A stretch of 64,000 nucleotides of DNA from JACVRW01 sp963811055 (lineage in GTDB: Bacteria > Actinomycetota > Thermoleophilia > Solirubrobacterales > Thermoleophilaceae): NCBI GenBank assembly GCA_963811055.1, contig CAWEPQ010000014.1, positions 376,866-440,865 of the forward strand, written 5' to 3'. The position numbers and the translations under genes are program-made. Below, piece after piece: positions 49,633-59,218 of this stretch. Positions within the stretch are counted from its first letter, which is position 1, and each line of letters starts with the position of its first letter. The notes under the pieces were generated by a model. It was not told the DNA's origin and ran no database searches. It was given only the letters and a program-made list of their open reading frames with translations.

Positions 49633-50658
49633 TTGGCGCGGAAGATCGCAACTCTCCCCGGCGACGGGATAGGACCTGAGATCACGGCCGCGGCGCGCGA
49701 ACTGCTCGCCGCGGTCGGTGATTTCGAGCCCGAGGACCACCTGATCGGCGGCGCGTCGATCGACGCGCACGGGACCGCGCTCACCGACGAGGTCCTGGAC
49801 GCCTGCCGCGGCGCCGACGCAGTGATGCTCGCCGCGGTGGGGGGTCCCAAGTGGGACACCACCGACCCGGACAAGCCCCGCCCCGAGCAGGGTCTGCTTG
49901 GTCTCCGGAAGGGCCTCGGCCTGTTCGCGAACCTGCGCCCGGTGCGGCCCAGCCCGGCGCTCATCGACGCCAGCCCGCTCAAGCGCGAGCGCATCGAGGG
50001 CACCGACCTGCTGGTGGTGCGGGAGCTCACGGGCGGCATCTACTTCGGCGACTCGGGACGCGACGGCGACCGCGCCCACGACGACTGCGCGTACACGGTC
50101 GCGGAGGTCGAGCGCATCGCCCGGGTGGCGTTCGGATCGGCGCGAACCCACGTGACGAGCGTGGACAAGGCCAACGTGATGGAGAGCTCACGGCTGTGGC
50201 GCGAGACGATCACGCGCCTCCATGCCGAGGAGTTCCCCGACATTCCGCTGGACCACCTGCTGGTGGACAACGCGGCGATGCAACTGGTGGCGGCGCCGTC
50301 TCAGTTCGACGTGATCGTGACCGAGAACCTCTTCGGGGACATCCTCAGCGACGAGGCGGCGATGCTCACGGGCTCCCTGGGGATGCTGCCGAGCGCCTCG
50401 CTGGGCGACGGCGGACCGGGCCTGTTCGAGCCGGTGCACGGCTCCGCGCCGGACATCGCCGGCACCGGAACGGCCAACCCGATGGCGATGTTCGGCTCGG
50501 TCGCTTTGATGCTCCGGCACGGACTGGCTATGGAGTCCGAGGCAGCCGGGATAGAATCGGCCATCGATCGCGCGCTCGAGCAGGGCATTCGCACGCCCGA
50601 CCTCGGTGGCGACTCGACCACAGAGGACGTCACCAAGGCCGTCCTCGCAAGTCTCTGA
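49633..50658 (+). CDS. leuB: 3-Isopropylmalate dehydrogenase
   Basis: NAD-dependent oxidative decarboxylase of 3-isopropylmalate in leucine synthesis. The 341-residue protein has IATLPGDGIGPEITAAA, AVGGPKWD, LGLFANLRPVRPSP, RELTGGIYFGD, DKANVMESSRLWRE, VTENLFGDILSDEAAML and EPVHGSAPDIAGTGTANPMA. TTG at 49633 gives the normal N-terminus and sits 8 nt after TACCGT. ilvE follows after 17 nt. Confidence 0.96.
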   Translation: MARKIATLPGDGIGPEITAAARELLAAVGDFEPEDHLIGGASIDAHGTALTDEVLDACRGADAVMLAAVGGPKWDTTDPDKPRPEQGLLGLRKGLGLFANLRPVRPSPALIDASPLKRERIEGTDLLVVRELTGGIYFGDSGRDGDRAHDDCAYTVAEVERIARVAFGSARTHVTSVDKANVMESSRLWRETITRLHAEEFPDIPLDHLLVDNAAMQLVAAPSQFDVIVTENLFGDILSDEAAMLTGSLGMLPSASLGDGGPGLFEPVHGSAPDIAGTGTANPMAMFGSVALMLRHGLAMESEAAGIESAIDRALEQGIRTPDLGGDSTTEDVTKAVLASL

Positions 50659-50675
50659 CGGAAGGACGGGAGCAC

Positions 50676-51602
50676 GTGGACACCGCCGACCTCATCTGGC
50701 TGAACGGGGAGTTCGTCGCCTGGGAGGACGCGAAGGTACACGTGCTCACGCACGCGATGCACTACGGAACGGGTGTCTTCGAGGGCATCCGGGCCTACGA
50801 GACCGACCGCGGCACCGCGGTCTTCCGCCACGACGACCACCTGAGGCGGCTCGAGGACTCGGCCAAGCTCTACTACATGGACCTCCCGTTCACGCGGGAG
50901 GTGCTGCGCGAGGCCACCCACGAGCTGATCGTGCGCAACGGCTTCAAGAGCTGTTACATCCGCCCGCTCGTCTACCGCGGTCACGGCCCGATGGGGCTCA
51001 ACCCGCTGGAGAACCCGGTGGAGGCCACGATCGCGGTCTGGCAGTGGGCTCCGTACCTGGGCGAGGACGGCAAGAAGAACGGCGTCCGCGCCCGCGTGTC
51101 GTCCTACAGGCGCATCTCGGCCGACTCGCTGATCCCGCACTCGAAGGCGTCCGGCCAGTACCTGAACTCGGTGCTCGCGAAGATCGAGGCCACCAAGTCC
51201 GGCTACGACGAGGGCATCCTGCTCGACGACCAGGGCCACGTGTGCGAGGGCACCGGCGAGAACGTGTTCGTGATCAAGGACGGGGTCATCTACACCCCGC
51301 CCCAGGCCGCCAGCATCCTGGACGGGATCAACCGCAAGTCGGCGATCCAGATCGCCCGCGACCTCGGCCACGAGGTCGTGGAGCGCGACATCGCCCGCGC
51401 CGAGCTGGCATTGGCGGACGAGGTGTTCCTCACCGGCACCGCAGCCGAGCTCACGCCGCTGCGCGAGATCGACGACATCGAGATCGGCCCGCCCGGACCG
51501 ATCACGCGCGAGGTCCAGCAGGTGTTCGACGACGCGCTGCACGGGCGCGATCCGCGCTACGCGGACTGGCTCGACCTCGTGCCGGTACCATCGCAGGCGT
51601 GA
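50676..51602 (+). CDS. ilvE: Branched-chain amino acid aminotransferase
   Basis: Fold-type IV PLP enzyme (308 residues) doing the last step of Leu, Ile and Val synthesis with glutamate. It has HAMHYGTGVFEGIRAYET, YIRPLVYRGHGPMGLNP, the Schiff-base lysine in IPHSKASGQYLNSVLAK, EGTGENVFVIKDGVIYTPP and FLTGTAAELTPLREIDD. GTG at 50676 follows GGAAGGACGGGAG. It is followed by an 81-nt leader with a stable hairpin before cimA. Confidence 0.96.
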   Translation: MDTADLIWLNGEFVAWEDAKVHVLTHAMHYGTGVFEGIRAYETDRGTAVFRHDDHLRRLEDSAKLYYMDLPFTREVLREATHELIVRNGFKSCYIRPLVYRGHGPMGLNPLENPVEATIAVWQWAPYLGEDGKKNGVRARVSSYRRISADSLIPHSKASGQYLNSVLAKIEATKSGYDEGILLDDQGHVCEGTGENVFVIKDGVIYTPPQAASILDGINRKSAIQIARDLGHEVVERDIARAELALADEVFLTGTAAELTPLREIDDIEIGPPGPITREVQQVFDDALHGRDPRYADWLDLVPVPSQA

Positions 51603-51683
51603 ACGCCACGCGCGACGAGCGAATTAGGCAGGCGGCTTAGCCGCCTCCGTCCGCTCGTTCCCGTAAACCGAAAGGCGTTCCCC
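51599..51683 (+). promoter_or_regulatory. Structured cimA leader with a 13-codon micro-frame
   Basis: An outer stem ACGAGCG/CGCTCGT (51615-51621 with 51652-51658) encloses a perfect inner 7-bp hairpin, AGGCGGC/GCCGCCT with loop TTA (51630-51646). A GTG-initiated frame overlapping the ilvE stop (codons for NATRDERIRQAA) ends at a TAG that lies in this loop and stem. A clear Shine-Dalgarno AAAGG precedes the cimA ATG by 8 nt. Only one Ile codon occurs, so classical attenuation is not evident. Confidence 0.45.
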
Positions 51684-53261
51684 ATGACATCGAAGGTCCT
51701 GGTCTACGACACCACCCTGCGTGACGGCATGCAGGGCGAGGGCATGTCGCTCTCCGCCGGAGAGAAGCTGCGCGTGGCCCACGCGCTCGATTCGCTCGGC
51801 GTGCATCTCATCGAGGCCGGCTTCCCGGCGTCGAACCCCAAGGAGGAGGAGCTGTTCGAGCTGCTCGCCGGCGAGCGCTTCGAGAACGCCGAGGTCGCTG
51901 CCTTCGGGATGACCCGGCGGCGCGACGTGACCGCCTCCGACGATCCAGCGCTGAGGTTGCTGGCCGACTCGTTCGCGCCGGTCTGCACGCTGGTGGGCAA
52001 GACGTGGTCGCTCCATCTCGAGAAGGTCACAAAGGTGGACCCGGAGGAGAACCTGCGGATGATCGCCGAGTCGGTCGCTTTCCTCGTGGGCGAGGGCAAG
52101 CGGGTGGTCTACGACGCGGAGCACTTCTTCGACGCTTGGCGCGACGACGCCCCCTACGCGCTGCGCTGTCTGCGGGCGGCCGCGGAGGCCGGGGCCGAGA
52201 ACGTGACCCTCTGCGACACGAACGGCTCCTCGCTGCCCGGCGAGGTGGCCCTGGCCACCGCGGCGGTGGTGGTGGAGCTCGAAGGGGTCCAGGTGGGGAT
52301 CCACACCCACGACGACGCGGGCTGTGGCGTGGCCAACTCGCTCGTGGCAGTCGAGGCCGGCGCGCGCATGGTCCAGGGCACGGTCAACGGCTACGGAGAG
52401 CGGTGCGGGAACGCCAACCTCGTGTCGATCCTGCCCGCGCTCGAGCTCAAGCTGGGCTTCGAGTCGATCGGCCGCGAGCGGCTGCGCACGCTCACCGAGA
52501 CGGCGCACCTGGTGGATGAGCTCTGCAACGTCACGCCTAACCCGAATCAGCCCTACGTGGGTGCCAACGCCTTCGCCCACAAGGGCGGGATGCACGTGGC
52601 CGGGGTGAACGTGGACGCGCGCACCTTCGAGCACCTCGATCCCGCCGAGGTGGGCGCCGACCGGCGCGTTCTCGTTTCGGAGCTGTCGGGTAAGGGCAGC
52701 GTGCAGGCGCGCGCAAGCGTGGATGACAAGACGGCGGGACGGGTGGTCGAGCGCGTGAAGGAGCTCGAGAGCCGCGGCTACCAGTTCGAGGCGGCCGACG
52801 GTTCGTTCGACCTCCTGATCCGCAGGGAGACAGGCGAGTACGAGCCCCTGTTCCGCCTGGAGGCCTGGCGCGCGATCGTCGAGAAGCGCGAGGACGGCCG
52901 CGTGCAGACGGAGGCCACCATCAAGATCTGGGTGGACGGCGAGCGCTACGTCAAGACCGCCGAGGGCAACGGCCCGGTGCACGCGCTCGACAAGGCGCTG
53001 CGCGCCGCGATCGGGGAGCGCTACCCGCATATCCGCGACATTCAGCTCGTCAACTTCAAGGTGCGCATCCTCGACGAGGTCAAGGGCACGGCCGCCGTCA
53101 CGCGCGTGCTGCTCGACGCCAGCGACGGCCGCGACACCTGGGGGTCGATCGGAGTCTCGGAGAACATCATCGAGGCGAGCTGGGAGGCGCTCGTGGACTC
53201 GCTCGAGGCCGGGATGCTTCCCACCCGGGCGGGCCGCCCGCGCCCGCACGTGGTGGCGTGA
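51684..53261 (+). CDS. cimA: (R)-Citramalate synthase
   Basis: Condenses acetyl-CoA with pyruvate to citramalate, opening a threonine-independent route to 2-oxobutyrate and isoleucine. The 525-residue protein has YDTTLRDGMQGEGMSLSAGE, VVYDAEHFFDAW, TLCDTNGSSLPGEVA, HTHDDAGCGVANSLVAVEAG and KGGMHVAGVNVD. VYDAEHFFDxW with CDTNG separates it from LeuA and homocitrate synthase. A C-terminal LeuA-type allosteric domain follows (about 390-515). No ilvA is seen in the window, in line with this route being used. The stop overlaps the next GTG. Confidence 0.94.
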   Translation: MTSKVLVYDTTLRDGMQGEGMSLSAGEKLRVAHALDSLGVHLIEAGFPASNPKEEELFELLAGERFENAEVAAFGMTRRRDVTASDDPALRLLADSFAPVCTLVGKTWSLHLEKVTKVDPEENLRMIAESVAFLVGEGKRVVYDAEHFFDAWRDDAPYALRCLRAAAEAGAENVTLCDTNGSSLPGEVALATAAVVVELEGVQVGIHTHDDAGCGVANSLVAVEAGARMVQGTVNGYGERCGNANLVSILPALELKLGFESIGRERLRTLTETAHLVDELCNVTPNPNQPYVGANAFAHKGGMHVAGVNVDARTFEHLDPAEVGADRRVLVSELSGKGSVQARASVDDKTAGRVVERVKELESRGYQFEAADGSFDLLIRRETGEYEPLFRLEAWRAIVEKREDGRVQTEATIKIWVDGERYVKTAEGNGPVHALDKALRAAIGERYPHIRDIQLVNFKVRILDEVKGTAAVTRVLLDASDGRDTWGSIGVSENIIEASWEALVDSLEAGMLPTRAGRPRPHVVA

Positions 53262-54394
53262 CCGACCGGATTCCGCTCGCCCGTCCGCTGGTGGGCGAGC
53301 GCGAGGAGCAGGTCGTGCTCGAGACGCTGCGCTCGGGCCACCTGTCGCTGGGGCCGCGGCTCGCGGAGTTCGAGACCGCACTCGGCACGCGGCTGGGAGC
53401 CGCTCACGTCTCCGCGGTGTCGAGCGGAACGGCCGGCCTCCACCTGGCGATCCGCGCCGCGGGCGTGCAGCCCGGGGACGAGGTGGTGACCACGCCGTTC
53501 AGCTTCGTGGCGTCGGCCAACTGCCTGCTCTACGAGGATGCCCGCCCGGTCTTCTGCGACATCGACCCGCGCACGCTCAACATCGACGCGGACGCTGCCG
53601 CGAGCGCGGTGAGCGAGCGCACCACCGGGCTCCTGCCGGTCCACATCTTCGGCTATCCAGCCGACATGCCCACGCTCGAGCGGCTCGCGGCCGAGCGCTC
53701 GCTCTGGGTGGTCGAGGATGCGTGCGAGGCGCTCGGCTCGGTGCACGCCGACGGTGTGCCGGTAGGCGCGCGCGGCAACCTCTCCGTGTTCGGCTTCTAC
53801 CCGAACAAGCAGCTGACCACGGGGGAGGGGGGAGCGGTGATCTCCCCCGGGCGCGACGCCAAGGAGCGCATCGACTCGGAGCGCAACCAGGGCCGTGCAC
53901 CGGACATGGGCTGGCTCGACCACGACCGTCTGGGCTTCAACTACCGCCTGGACGACCTGTCCTGCGCCCTGGGCATCGCGCAGCTGGAGCGCCTCGAGGC
54001 GATGCTCGCCGAACGGGCGCGCCTGGCCGGGCTCTACTCGGAGGCGCTGGCCGACGTGGAGGAGCTGGGGCTCCCGTGCCCCGATGCCGGTGGCGACCGG
54101 CGCAGCTGGTTCGTCTACGTGGTCCAGCTGCCGCCGGGCGTGGACCGCGATGGCGCGGTGCTGGCTCTGCGCGAGCGAGGCGTGGACTCCAAGCCCTACC
54201 TGCCCGCGATCCACCTGTACAGCTTCTACCGCGAGCGCTACGGCCACCGCGAGGGCGAGTTCCCCGTGTGCGAGGACGTGGCACGCCGCTCGCTGGCGCT
54301 GCCGTTCTTCCCCGGACTCACCGAATCACAGGTCGAGCGGGTGGTCGAGGCGGTGCGTGCCGTGGCTACCGAAGACGCAAGGGCCTACCGATAA
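53258..54394 (+). CDS. DegT/DnrJ/EryC1/StrS-family aminotransferase
   Basis: PLP-dependent sugar-type aminotransferase of 378 residues. It has IPLARPLVGEREEQVVLETL, VSSGTAGLHLAIRAAG, TTPFSFVASANCLLYEDARP, EDACEALGS, the Schiff-base lysine in YPNKQLTTGEGGAV, and FNYRLDDLSCALGIAQLERL. Usual substrates are nucleotide-linked 3- or 4-keto sugars for surface glycans or secondary metabolites. The four-base overlap with cimA is unusual for such an enzyme, and no glycan genes lie near, so the substrate remains open. Confidence 0.88.
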   Translation: MTDRIPLARPLVGEREEQVVLETLRSGHLSLGPRLAEFETALGTRLGAAHVSAVSSGTAGLHLAIRAAGVQPGDEVVTTPFSFVASANCLLYEDARPVFCDIDPRTLNIDADAAASAVSERTTGLLPVHIFGYPADMPTLERLAAERSLWVVEDACEALGSVHADGVPVGARGNLSVFGFYPNKQLTTGEGGAVISPGRDAKERIDSERNQGRAPDMGWLDHDRLGFNYRLDDLSCALGIAQLERLEAMLAERARLAGLYSEALADVEELGLPCPDAGGDRRSWFVYVVQLPPGVDRDGAVLALRERGVDSKPYLPAIHLYSFYRERYGHREGEFPVCEDVARRSLALPFFPGLTESQVERVVEAVRAVATEDARAYR

Positions 54395-54401
54395 GTCACA
54401 G

Positions 54402-54743
54402 ATGAGCTCGCGATCGGCCAAAGACGCCCGCGCCGCGCGCCTCTGGGGCCTCGTGGTGTTCGCCATGGCGCTTGCGGCTCCGTTCGCGCTCTGGCATAAC
54501 GCCATGGCCGAGATGGCGGACGACTTCCACCTCGACGTGGGCTACCTCATCACCGGCTGGATGGGCTACGGGCTGATCGCGCTCGGCCTGTTGCTGCTCA
54601 TCCCCGTGGTCCTGTCGGTGGGCAGGTCCCCCGACAGCCGCCTCTACCCGCGCTCGCGCAACGTGTTCTTGGGCTGGGGTACGACGCTCTACCTGCTCGG
54701 CACCGCGCTGTCGAGCATCGTGGGCTCGGCCGTCGGCACCTAG
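54402..54743 (+). CDS. Small three-helix membrane protein
   Basis: A 113-residue protein with three likely transmembrane helices (about residues 14-35, 46-69 and 86-108) and charged ends (MSSRSAKDARAARLW). No motif is recognised. It starts 7 nt after the aminotransferase stop and ends just before the argH promoter. The invariant-looking WHNAMAEMADDFHLDVGYLI segment between helices 1 and 2 may face outside. Confidence 0.65.
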   Translation: MSSRSAKDARAARLWGLVVFAMALAAPFALWHNAMAEMADDFHLDVGYLITGWMGYGLIALGLLLLIPVVLSVGRSPDSRLYPRSRNVFLGWGTTLYLLGTALSSIVGSAVGT

Positions 54744-54746
54744 ACT
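54741..54746 (+). promoter_or_regulatory. Putative -10 element TAGACT for argH
   Basis: TAGACT overlaps the stop codon of the preceding gene and lies 8 nt before the argH ATG, with no Shine-Dalgarno. Confidence 0.45.
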
Positions 54747-54754
54747 GGCGGCCG

Positions 54755-56119
54755 ATGGGCCGCTTCCAGGATCCGCAGGACCCGCTCTTCCAGGCGCTCA
54801 ACTCGTCGATCTCGTTCGACTACCGGCTCGCGCCCTACGACCTCGAGCAGTCGCTGGCGCACGCGCGCATGTTGGAGCGCAGCGGGATCATCTCGGACGA
54901 TGACCTCGCGGCCCTCGAGCGCGGCCTCGCCGAGGTCCGCGCGGAGATCGACGAGAACCGCTTCCAGGTCGCTCCAGCCGACGAGGACATCCACATGGCG
55001 ATCGAGCGGCGGCTCACCGAGATCGTGGGCCGGTCGGCGGCAAGCTCCACACCGCGCGCTCGCGCAACGACCAGGTGGCCACGGACGTGGCGATGCTCGT
55101 ACGGGCGCACAGCCTCACCGCCAGGGAGCTGCTGCTCGCGCTGATGGGCACCCTCACCGACCTGGCGGAGCGCCACCTCGACTGGCCGCTCCCCGGCTAC
55201 ACCCACCTGCAGCGCGCGCAGCCCGTGTACCTCTCGCACCACCTGCTCGCCTACTTCTGGAAGTTCCGGCGCGACCGCCAGCGCTTCAACTTCTGCCTCA
55301 CGGCCACCGACGACCTTCCGCTCGGCGCCGGCGCCCTGGCGGGTGTCAACTTCGACACCGGCCGGATGTTCGTGGCCCAGGAGCTCGGGTTCGGGGGCAT
55401 CGCCGAGAACTCGCTCGACGCGGTGTCCAACCGGGACTTCGTGCTCGACTACCTGGCCGCCGCGGCCACCTGCGCCACCCACCTCTCGCAGCTGGGCGCG
55501 GAGATAGTGCTCTGGTCGAGCCAGGAGTTCGGGTTCTGCGAGGTGGACGACGCGTTCGCGTCCGGCTCGAGCCTGATGCCGCAGAAGAAGAACCCGGACG
55601 CCGCCGAGCTCCTGCGCGCCAAGGCTCCGCGGGTGGTGTCGCGGCTCGTGGGCATGCACGGCGTGCTCCACGGCCTGCCGCTCACCTACAACAAGGACCT
55701 CCAGGAGGACAAGGAGCCGCTCTTCGACGCGATCGACACGGTGGAGCTCGGGCTCAGGGTGGCGAGCGACATGCTCGCCGGCATCGCCTTCGACCGCGAG
55801 CGGATGGCCGCCGCCGCGTCCGACGAGTTCATCGCCGCCACCGACGTGGCCGACGCGCTGGTGCGGCGCGGCGTCCCGTTCCGCGAGGCGCACGGGATCG
55901 TGGGCGGCGCTGGTGCGAACGGCGGTCGAGCGCGACAAGCGCCTGTCCGAGCTGACCGATGAGGAGCTGCACGAGCTGGTCCCGCAGCTGGACGGGTCGT
56001 TCCGCGAGCTCCTCGAGCCGGAGTCCTGGCTCGAGTCGAAGGTCTCGGAGGGGGGAACCTCGCTCGCCCGCGTCCGCGAGCAGCTCGCCCAGGCCCGCCA
56101 CGTCCTGACCGACGAATGA
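54755..56119 (+). pseudogene. argH: Argininosuccinate lyase, interrupted by two frameshifts
   Basis: Cleaves argininosuccinate to arginine and fumarate. Three overlapping frames together give a complete lyase. Frame one (to about 55033) starts GRFQDPQDPLFQALNSSISF and reaches ERRLTEIVGR. The middle part has TARSRNDQVATDVAML-like sequence, YTHLQRAQPVYLSHH and the superfamily signature GSSLMPQKKNPDAAELLRAK. Frame three (from about 55908) gives LSELTDEELHELVPQLDG and ends at 56119. One missing G near 55033 (CCGGTCGG) and one missing base near 55907 (GGCGCTGG) explain the breaks. Because the enzyme is normally essential for arginine synthesis and neighbours show the same defect, sequencing error is likelier than decay. 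Confidence 0.88.
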
Positions 56120-56704
56120 GCGCACCCGCTCAGCCGTGCGTTCTACGAGCGCTCGGTGCACGACGTCGCGCGCGACCTCGTGGGCTGCATGGTCCGTCAC
56201 GGCGAGACGGCCGGCCGCATCGTCGAGACCGAGAGCTACCACCAGGAGGAGCCGGCGGCGCACTCCTACGCGGGGATCACGCGCCCGGAGCCGCACGCTC
56301 TTCGGACCGCCCGGCAACGCCTACGTGTACTTCTCCTACGGCATGCACTCGCTGCTCAACGCGGTGGCCGAGCCTGAGGGCGTGGGAGCCGCGGTGCTGA
56401 TCAGGGCGCTCGAGCCCCTCGACGGGATCGACCTGATGCGCGAGCGGCGCGGGGTGGAAGCGCTCGAGGCGCTCTGCTCGGGCCCCGGCAAGCTCACCCA
56501 GGCCCTCGGGATCGGCCTGTCGCTCAACGAGAGCTCGCTGCTCGACGGCCCGATTCAGGTCCTGGCGCGAGCGGCCGGGACGAGCGCTCCGCGCATCGTC
56601 ACCGGCGAGCGCATCGGCATCACCAAGGCGGTGGACCTGCCGTGGCGCTTCTGCGACGCGGACAGCCGCCACGTGTCGAGGCCGTGGCCTGCCGCCATGC
56701 GTGA
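56116..56704 (+). pseudogene. DNA-3-methyladenine glycosylase (AAG/MPG family), frameshifted
   Basis: Base-excision repair glycosylase of the human-AAG type, removing alkylated purines. Pieces in three frames give SRAFYERSVHDVARDLVG, TAGRIVETESYHQEEPAAHS, LFGPPGNAYVYFSYGMHSLLN, CSGPGKLTQALGI and ERIGITKAVDLPWRF, all typical of the family. One extra C near 56128 and one near 56285 break the frame. A further shift close to the end is needed to reach the TGA at 56702-56704, because the main frame otherwise runs on through the palindromic repeat. ATG at 56116 overlaps the argH stop. The breaks fit the local run of single-base errors. Confidence 0.8.
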
Positions 56705-56714
56705 ATCGTCGCGC

Positions 56715-56735
56715 GCAGCCGGCCGAGCCGGCTGC
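56715..56735. repeat. Dispersed palindromic repeat, copy 5 of 5
   Basis: Perfect copy in the orientation of copy 2, lying between the convergent glycosylase and penicillin-binding-protein genes. The downstream flank TGCCGCACAGCGC parallels TTCCGCACAGCAG at copy 2. Confidence 0.8.
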
Positions 56736-56759
56736 TGCCGCACAGCGCTAGCGCGCGGC

Positions 56760-59097
56760 CTAGGGCGCTACAGCGCCGCCGTCGCCGCCACCCGGATCGG
56801 GCGTGGGCGTGGCCGGCGGTGTGACCGGAGCCGGCGTCTCGGGCGCCGGTCCGTCGAGCGGGGCCGGCTCCTCCGGCGTGGGCGTGGCCTCGGGCTGCTC
56901 TCCGCCCTGGTCCTCAGGTGCGTCGCCGCCGTCCTCGGCGCCCTCCTCCGGCGTCGTGCTCGGCGCGGTGGTCGTGCCGGGCGCCGGGAGCGACGGGAGT
57001 GGTCGTGGTCTCGTCGCCGGCGTTCGGGTCCCTGCCCTGGTCGACGCGCCGCTGGTCGCGGATCCCGATCCAGGCCAGCATGAGGTCGTGCCAGATCTCG
57101 GCCGGGAACGTGCCGCCGGCCACCGGCTCGCCGTGGTACTCGGTCTCCATGGGCTGTCAGCCGGTCCGGGTAGCCCACCCACACCGCCACGGTCAGCTCC
57201 TTGTTGAAGCCCACGAACCAGGCGTCGCCGTAGTTCTCGGTGGTGCCGGTCTTGCCGGCGGCGAACTCGCCGATCTGCGCCGCCTTGCCGGTGCCGCTCG
57301 TGACCACGCCCGCGAGCAGCTGCTGGGCGAGCTCGGCCACCTCGCGGGAGAACACGCGCTTGCTGGCGGAGCTTGTTCTCCTCGTCGCGTCCCTGGCCCT
57401 TCACCCACTCGACGCCCACCGGCCCGTCGTTGCCGGGGGCCAGGGTGCCCGACACGCGCATGCCGTTGTTGGCGATCGTCGAGTAGGCGTAGGCCATCTC
57501 GAGCGGCGTCACGCCCTCCTTGAAGGCCGCCGAGCGTCATCGCCGGGTTGGTGGAGATCGTGGGTGCGGATGCCCATCCGCCGCGCCATCCTCGCGATCC
57601 GGCGGGTGCCCACCTTGAGTCCGAGCTCGGCGAACACCGAGTTGTCCGAGGTGGTGGTGGCCGTCCGCAGCGACTCGACGCCGTAGTAGTTGTCGTCGTA
57701 GTTGTTCACGTCGAACGGCCCGCTCTGGCGAGGTCGGAAGGTCCTGGGCTCGGGACGCGAAGGTCGTCTCCGGGCTGATCCCGTCCGCCAGCGCGCGCAC
57801 GAGGATGAACGGCTTGAAGGCCGAGCCGGGCTGGCGGTGGCCGTTCGTGGCCAGGTTGAAGGCGCTCGTGTCGTAGTCCGTCCCGCCGACCATGGCCTTC
57901 ACCTCGCCCGTCTTGTTCTCGATCGCCACGAGCGACGCGCTCGGGCCCGACGCCGGCGAGCCGGCCCGAGATCGCCTGCTCGGCCGCGGCCTGGAGCTCG
58001 GGGTCGATGGTCGTCTTGATCTCGAGCCCGCCGCCGAACACGATCCCCGGCCGGTAGCGGTCCACCAGCTGCTGCGTGAGCCAGGTGGAGAAGAACGGCT
58101 GGCTCGAGTCCAGCTGCGGGCGGGTCGATGTCGGCCCTCGGTGGGGAGCGGCGCTCGCGAGCCGCCTCCTCGTACTGGGCGCTGCGAGATCTTGCGCTGC
58201 TCGAGCATGCGCGCGAGCACGAGGTTGCGCCGGCGCTTGGCCGCCTGCGGGTTCTCCACCGGGTCGTAGAGCGTCGGCGAGGCGATCATCCCGGCCAGCA
58301 GCGCGGCCTCGGCGGGCGAGGCGTCGGCTGGCCACGTGGTCGCTCGGCGTCGTAGACCTCGTCCGGATCGTCCCGTCCGCCTGGAGGGTCGTCGCGTCGC
58401 CGAAGTAGGTGCGCACGGCGGACTCGACCCCGTAGGCGCCGTTGCCGAAGTAGACGGTGTTCAGGTACTGGGTGAGGATCTTGTCCTTCGACCACTTGCG
58501 CTCGAGGTGGTAGGCGAGCGCCGCCTCGCGCAGCTTCTGGAACACCGAGCGGTCGCCCTGCGCCGAGAGCGCGTTCTTCACGAACTGCTGGGTGATCGTC
58601 GAGCCGCCCTGCGCCGCGCGCTGGCGCGATGTCCTGGCACAGCGCGCGGCCGATGCCCTGGTAGTCCACGCCCTCGTGCTCGTAGAAGCGCTGGTCCTCG
58701 ATGGCGATCACGGCGTTCTTGATGTTCGGGGAGATCTCGGCTCGGCGCCACGAGGATGCGGTTCTGGTTGCCGGTCAGCCGCGCCACCTCGTCGCAGGCG
58801 TCGGTGTCCGAGTCCTTGCAGTCGCGCAGGCCCGCGTACAGCACCGAGTTCCTGGCCGCGTTGTACTCGGCGCGGTTCTCGAGCGCGGGCAGGTCGCTGG
58901 CGACCGCCATCAGCATCCCGAAGACCGTGGAGATCAGGGCCAGCACGAGAGGCCGAGCAGCACGAGCGCCAGGCGCAGCTTCTTCAGCTTCGGCTTGGGC
59001 GGGCGCGGTGGGGCGGGCGGCCCGCCGTTCGGGCGGCCGAAGCGGCCGCCGGGAGCCCGGCCGGCGGAGTGATGGTGGACGTCGGGGGCTCCTGCAT
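56760..59097 (-). pseudogene. Class A penicillin-binding protein (PBP1A-like), broken by about twelve frameshifts
   Basis: Bifunctional peptidoglycan glycosyltransferase/transpeptidase of the membrane. Reading across frames gives an N-terminal proline-rich cytoplasmic stretch, a membrane anchor (LKKLRLALVLLGL then ALISTVFGML), the GT51 domain (AIEDQRFYEHEGVDYQGIGR, QGGSTITQQFVKNAL, QYLNTVYFGNGAYGV) and a transpeptidase domain with SxxK in GSAFKPFIL, SxN in TSDNSVF and KTG in AAGKTGTTENYGDAWF. A Pro/Thr-rich tail ends at 56760. Frame changes fall near 59052, 58950, 58741, 58625, 58330, 58190, 58130, 57960, 57725, 57555, 57365, 57155 and 56990. All catalytic motifs survive, arguing for sequence errors. 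The start (ATG 59097) is uncertain. Confidence 0.8.
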
Positions 59098-59205
59098 TCC
59101 TGTGGCGCCTCTGAGAGGGCTTCGGCTGCCGTGCGGTCGTCCTCGAGGATATGCGACCCCGCCCGGCACGGCGCGGACGCGGGGGCTCGGCGAGCGGGGG
59201 CAGTC

Positions 59206-59211
59206 TAGCAT
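59206..59211 (+). promoter_or_regulatory. Putative -10 element TAGCAT for tyrS
   Basis: TAGCAT lies 7 nt before the tyrS ATG at 59219. No Shine-Dalgarno is present, so tyrS is probably leaderless. Confidence 0.45.
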
Positions 59212-59218
59212 TGGCCCC

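Noticed and set aside
51684..53261. Second leuA or homocitrate synthase
   Set aside because: VYDAEHFFDxW with CDTNG and the Ile-pathway context fit citramalate synthase better.
57706..58946. Several short minus-strand genes in the penicillin-binding protein region
   Set aside because: Each fragment carries a consecutive piece of one class A PBP, so they are parts of a single frameshifted gene.
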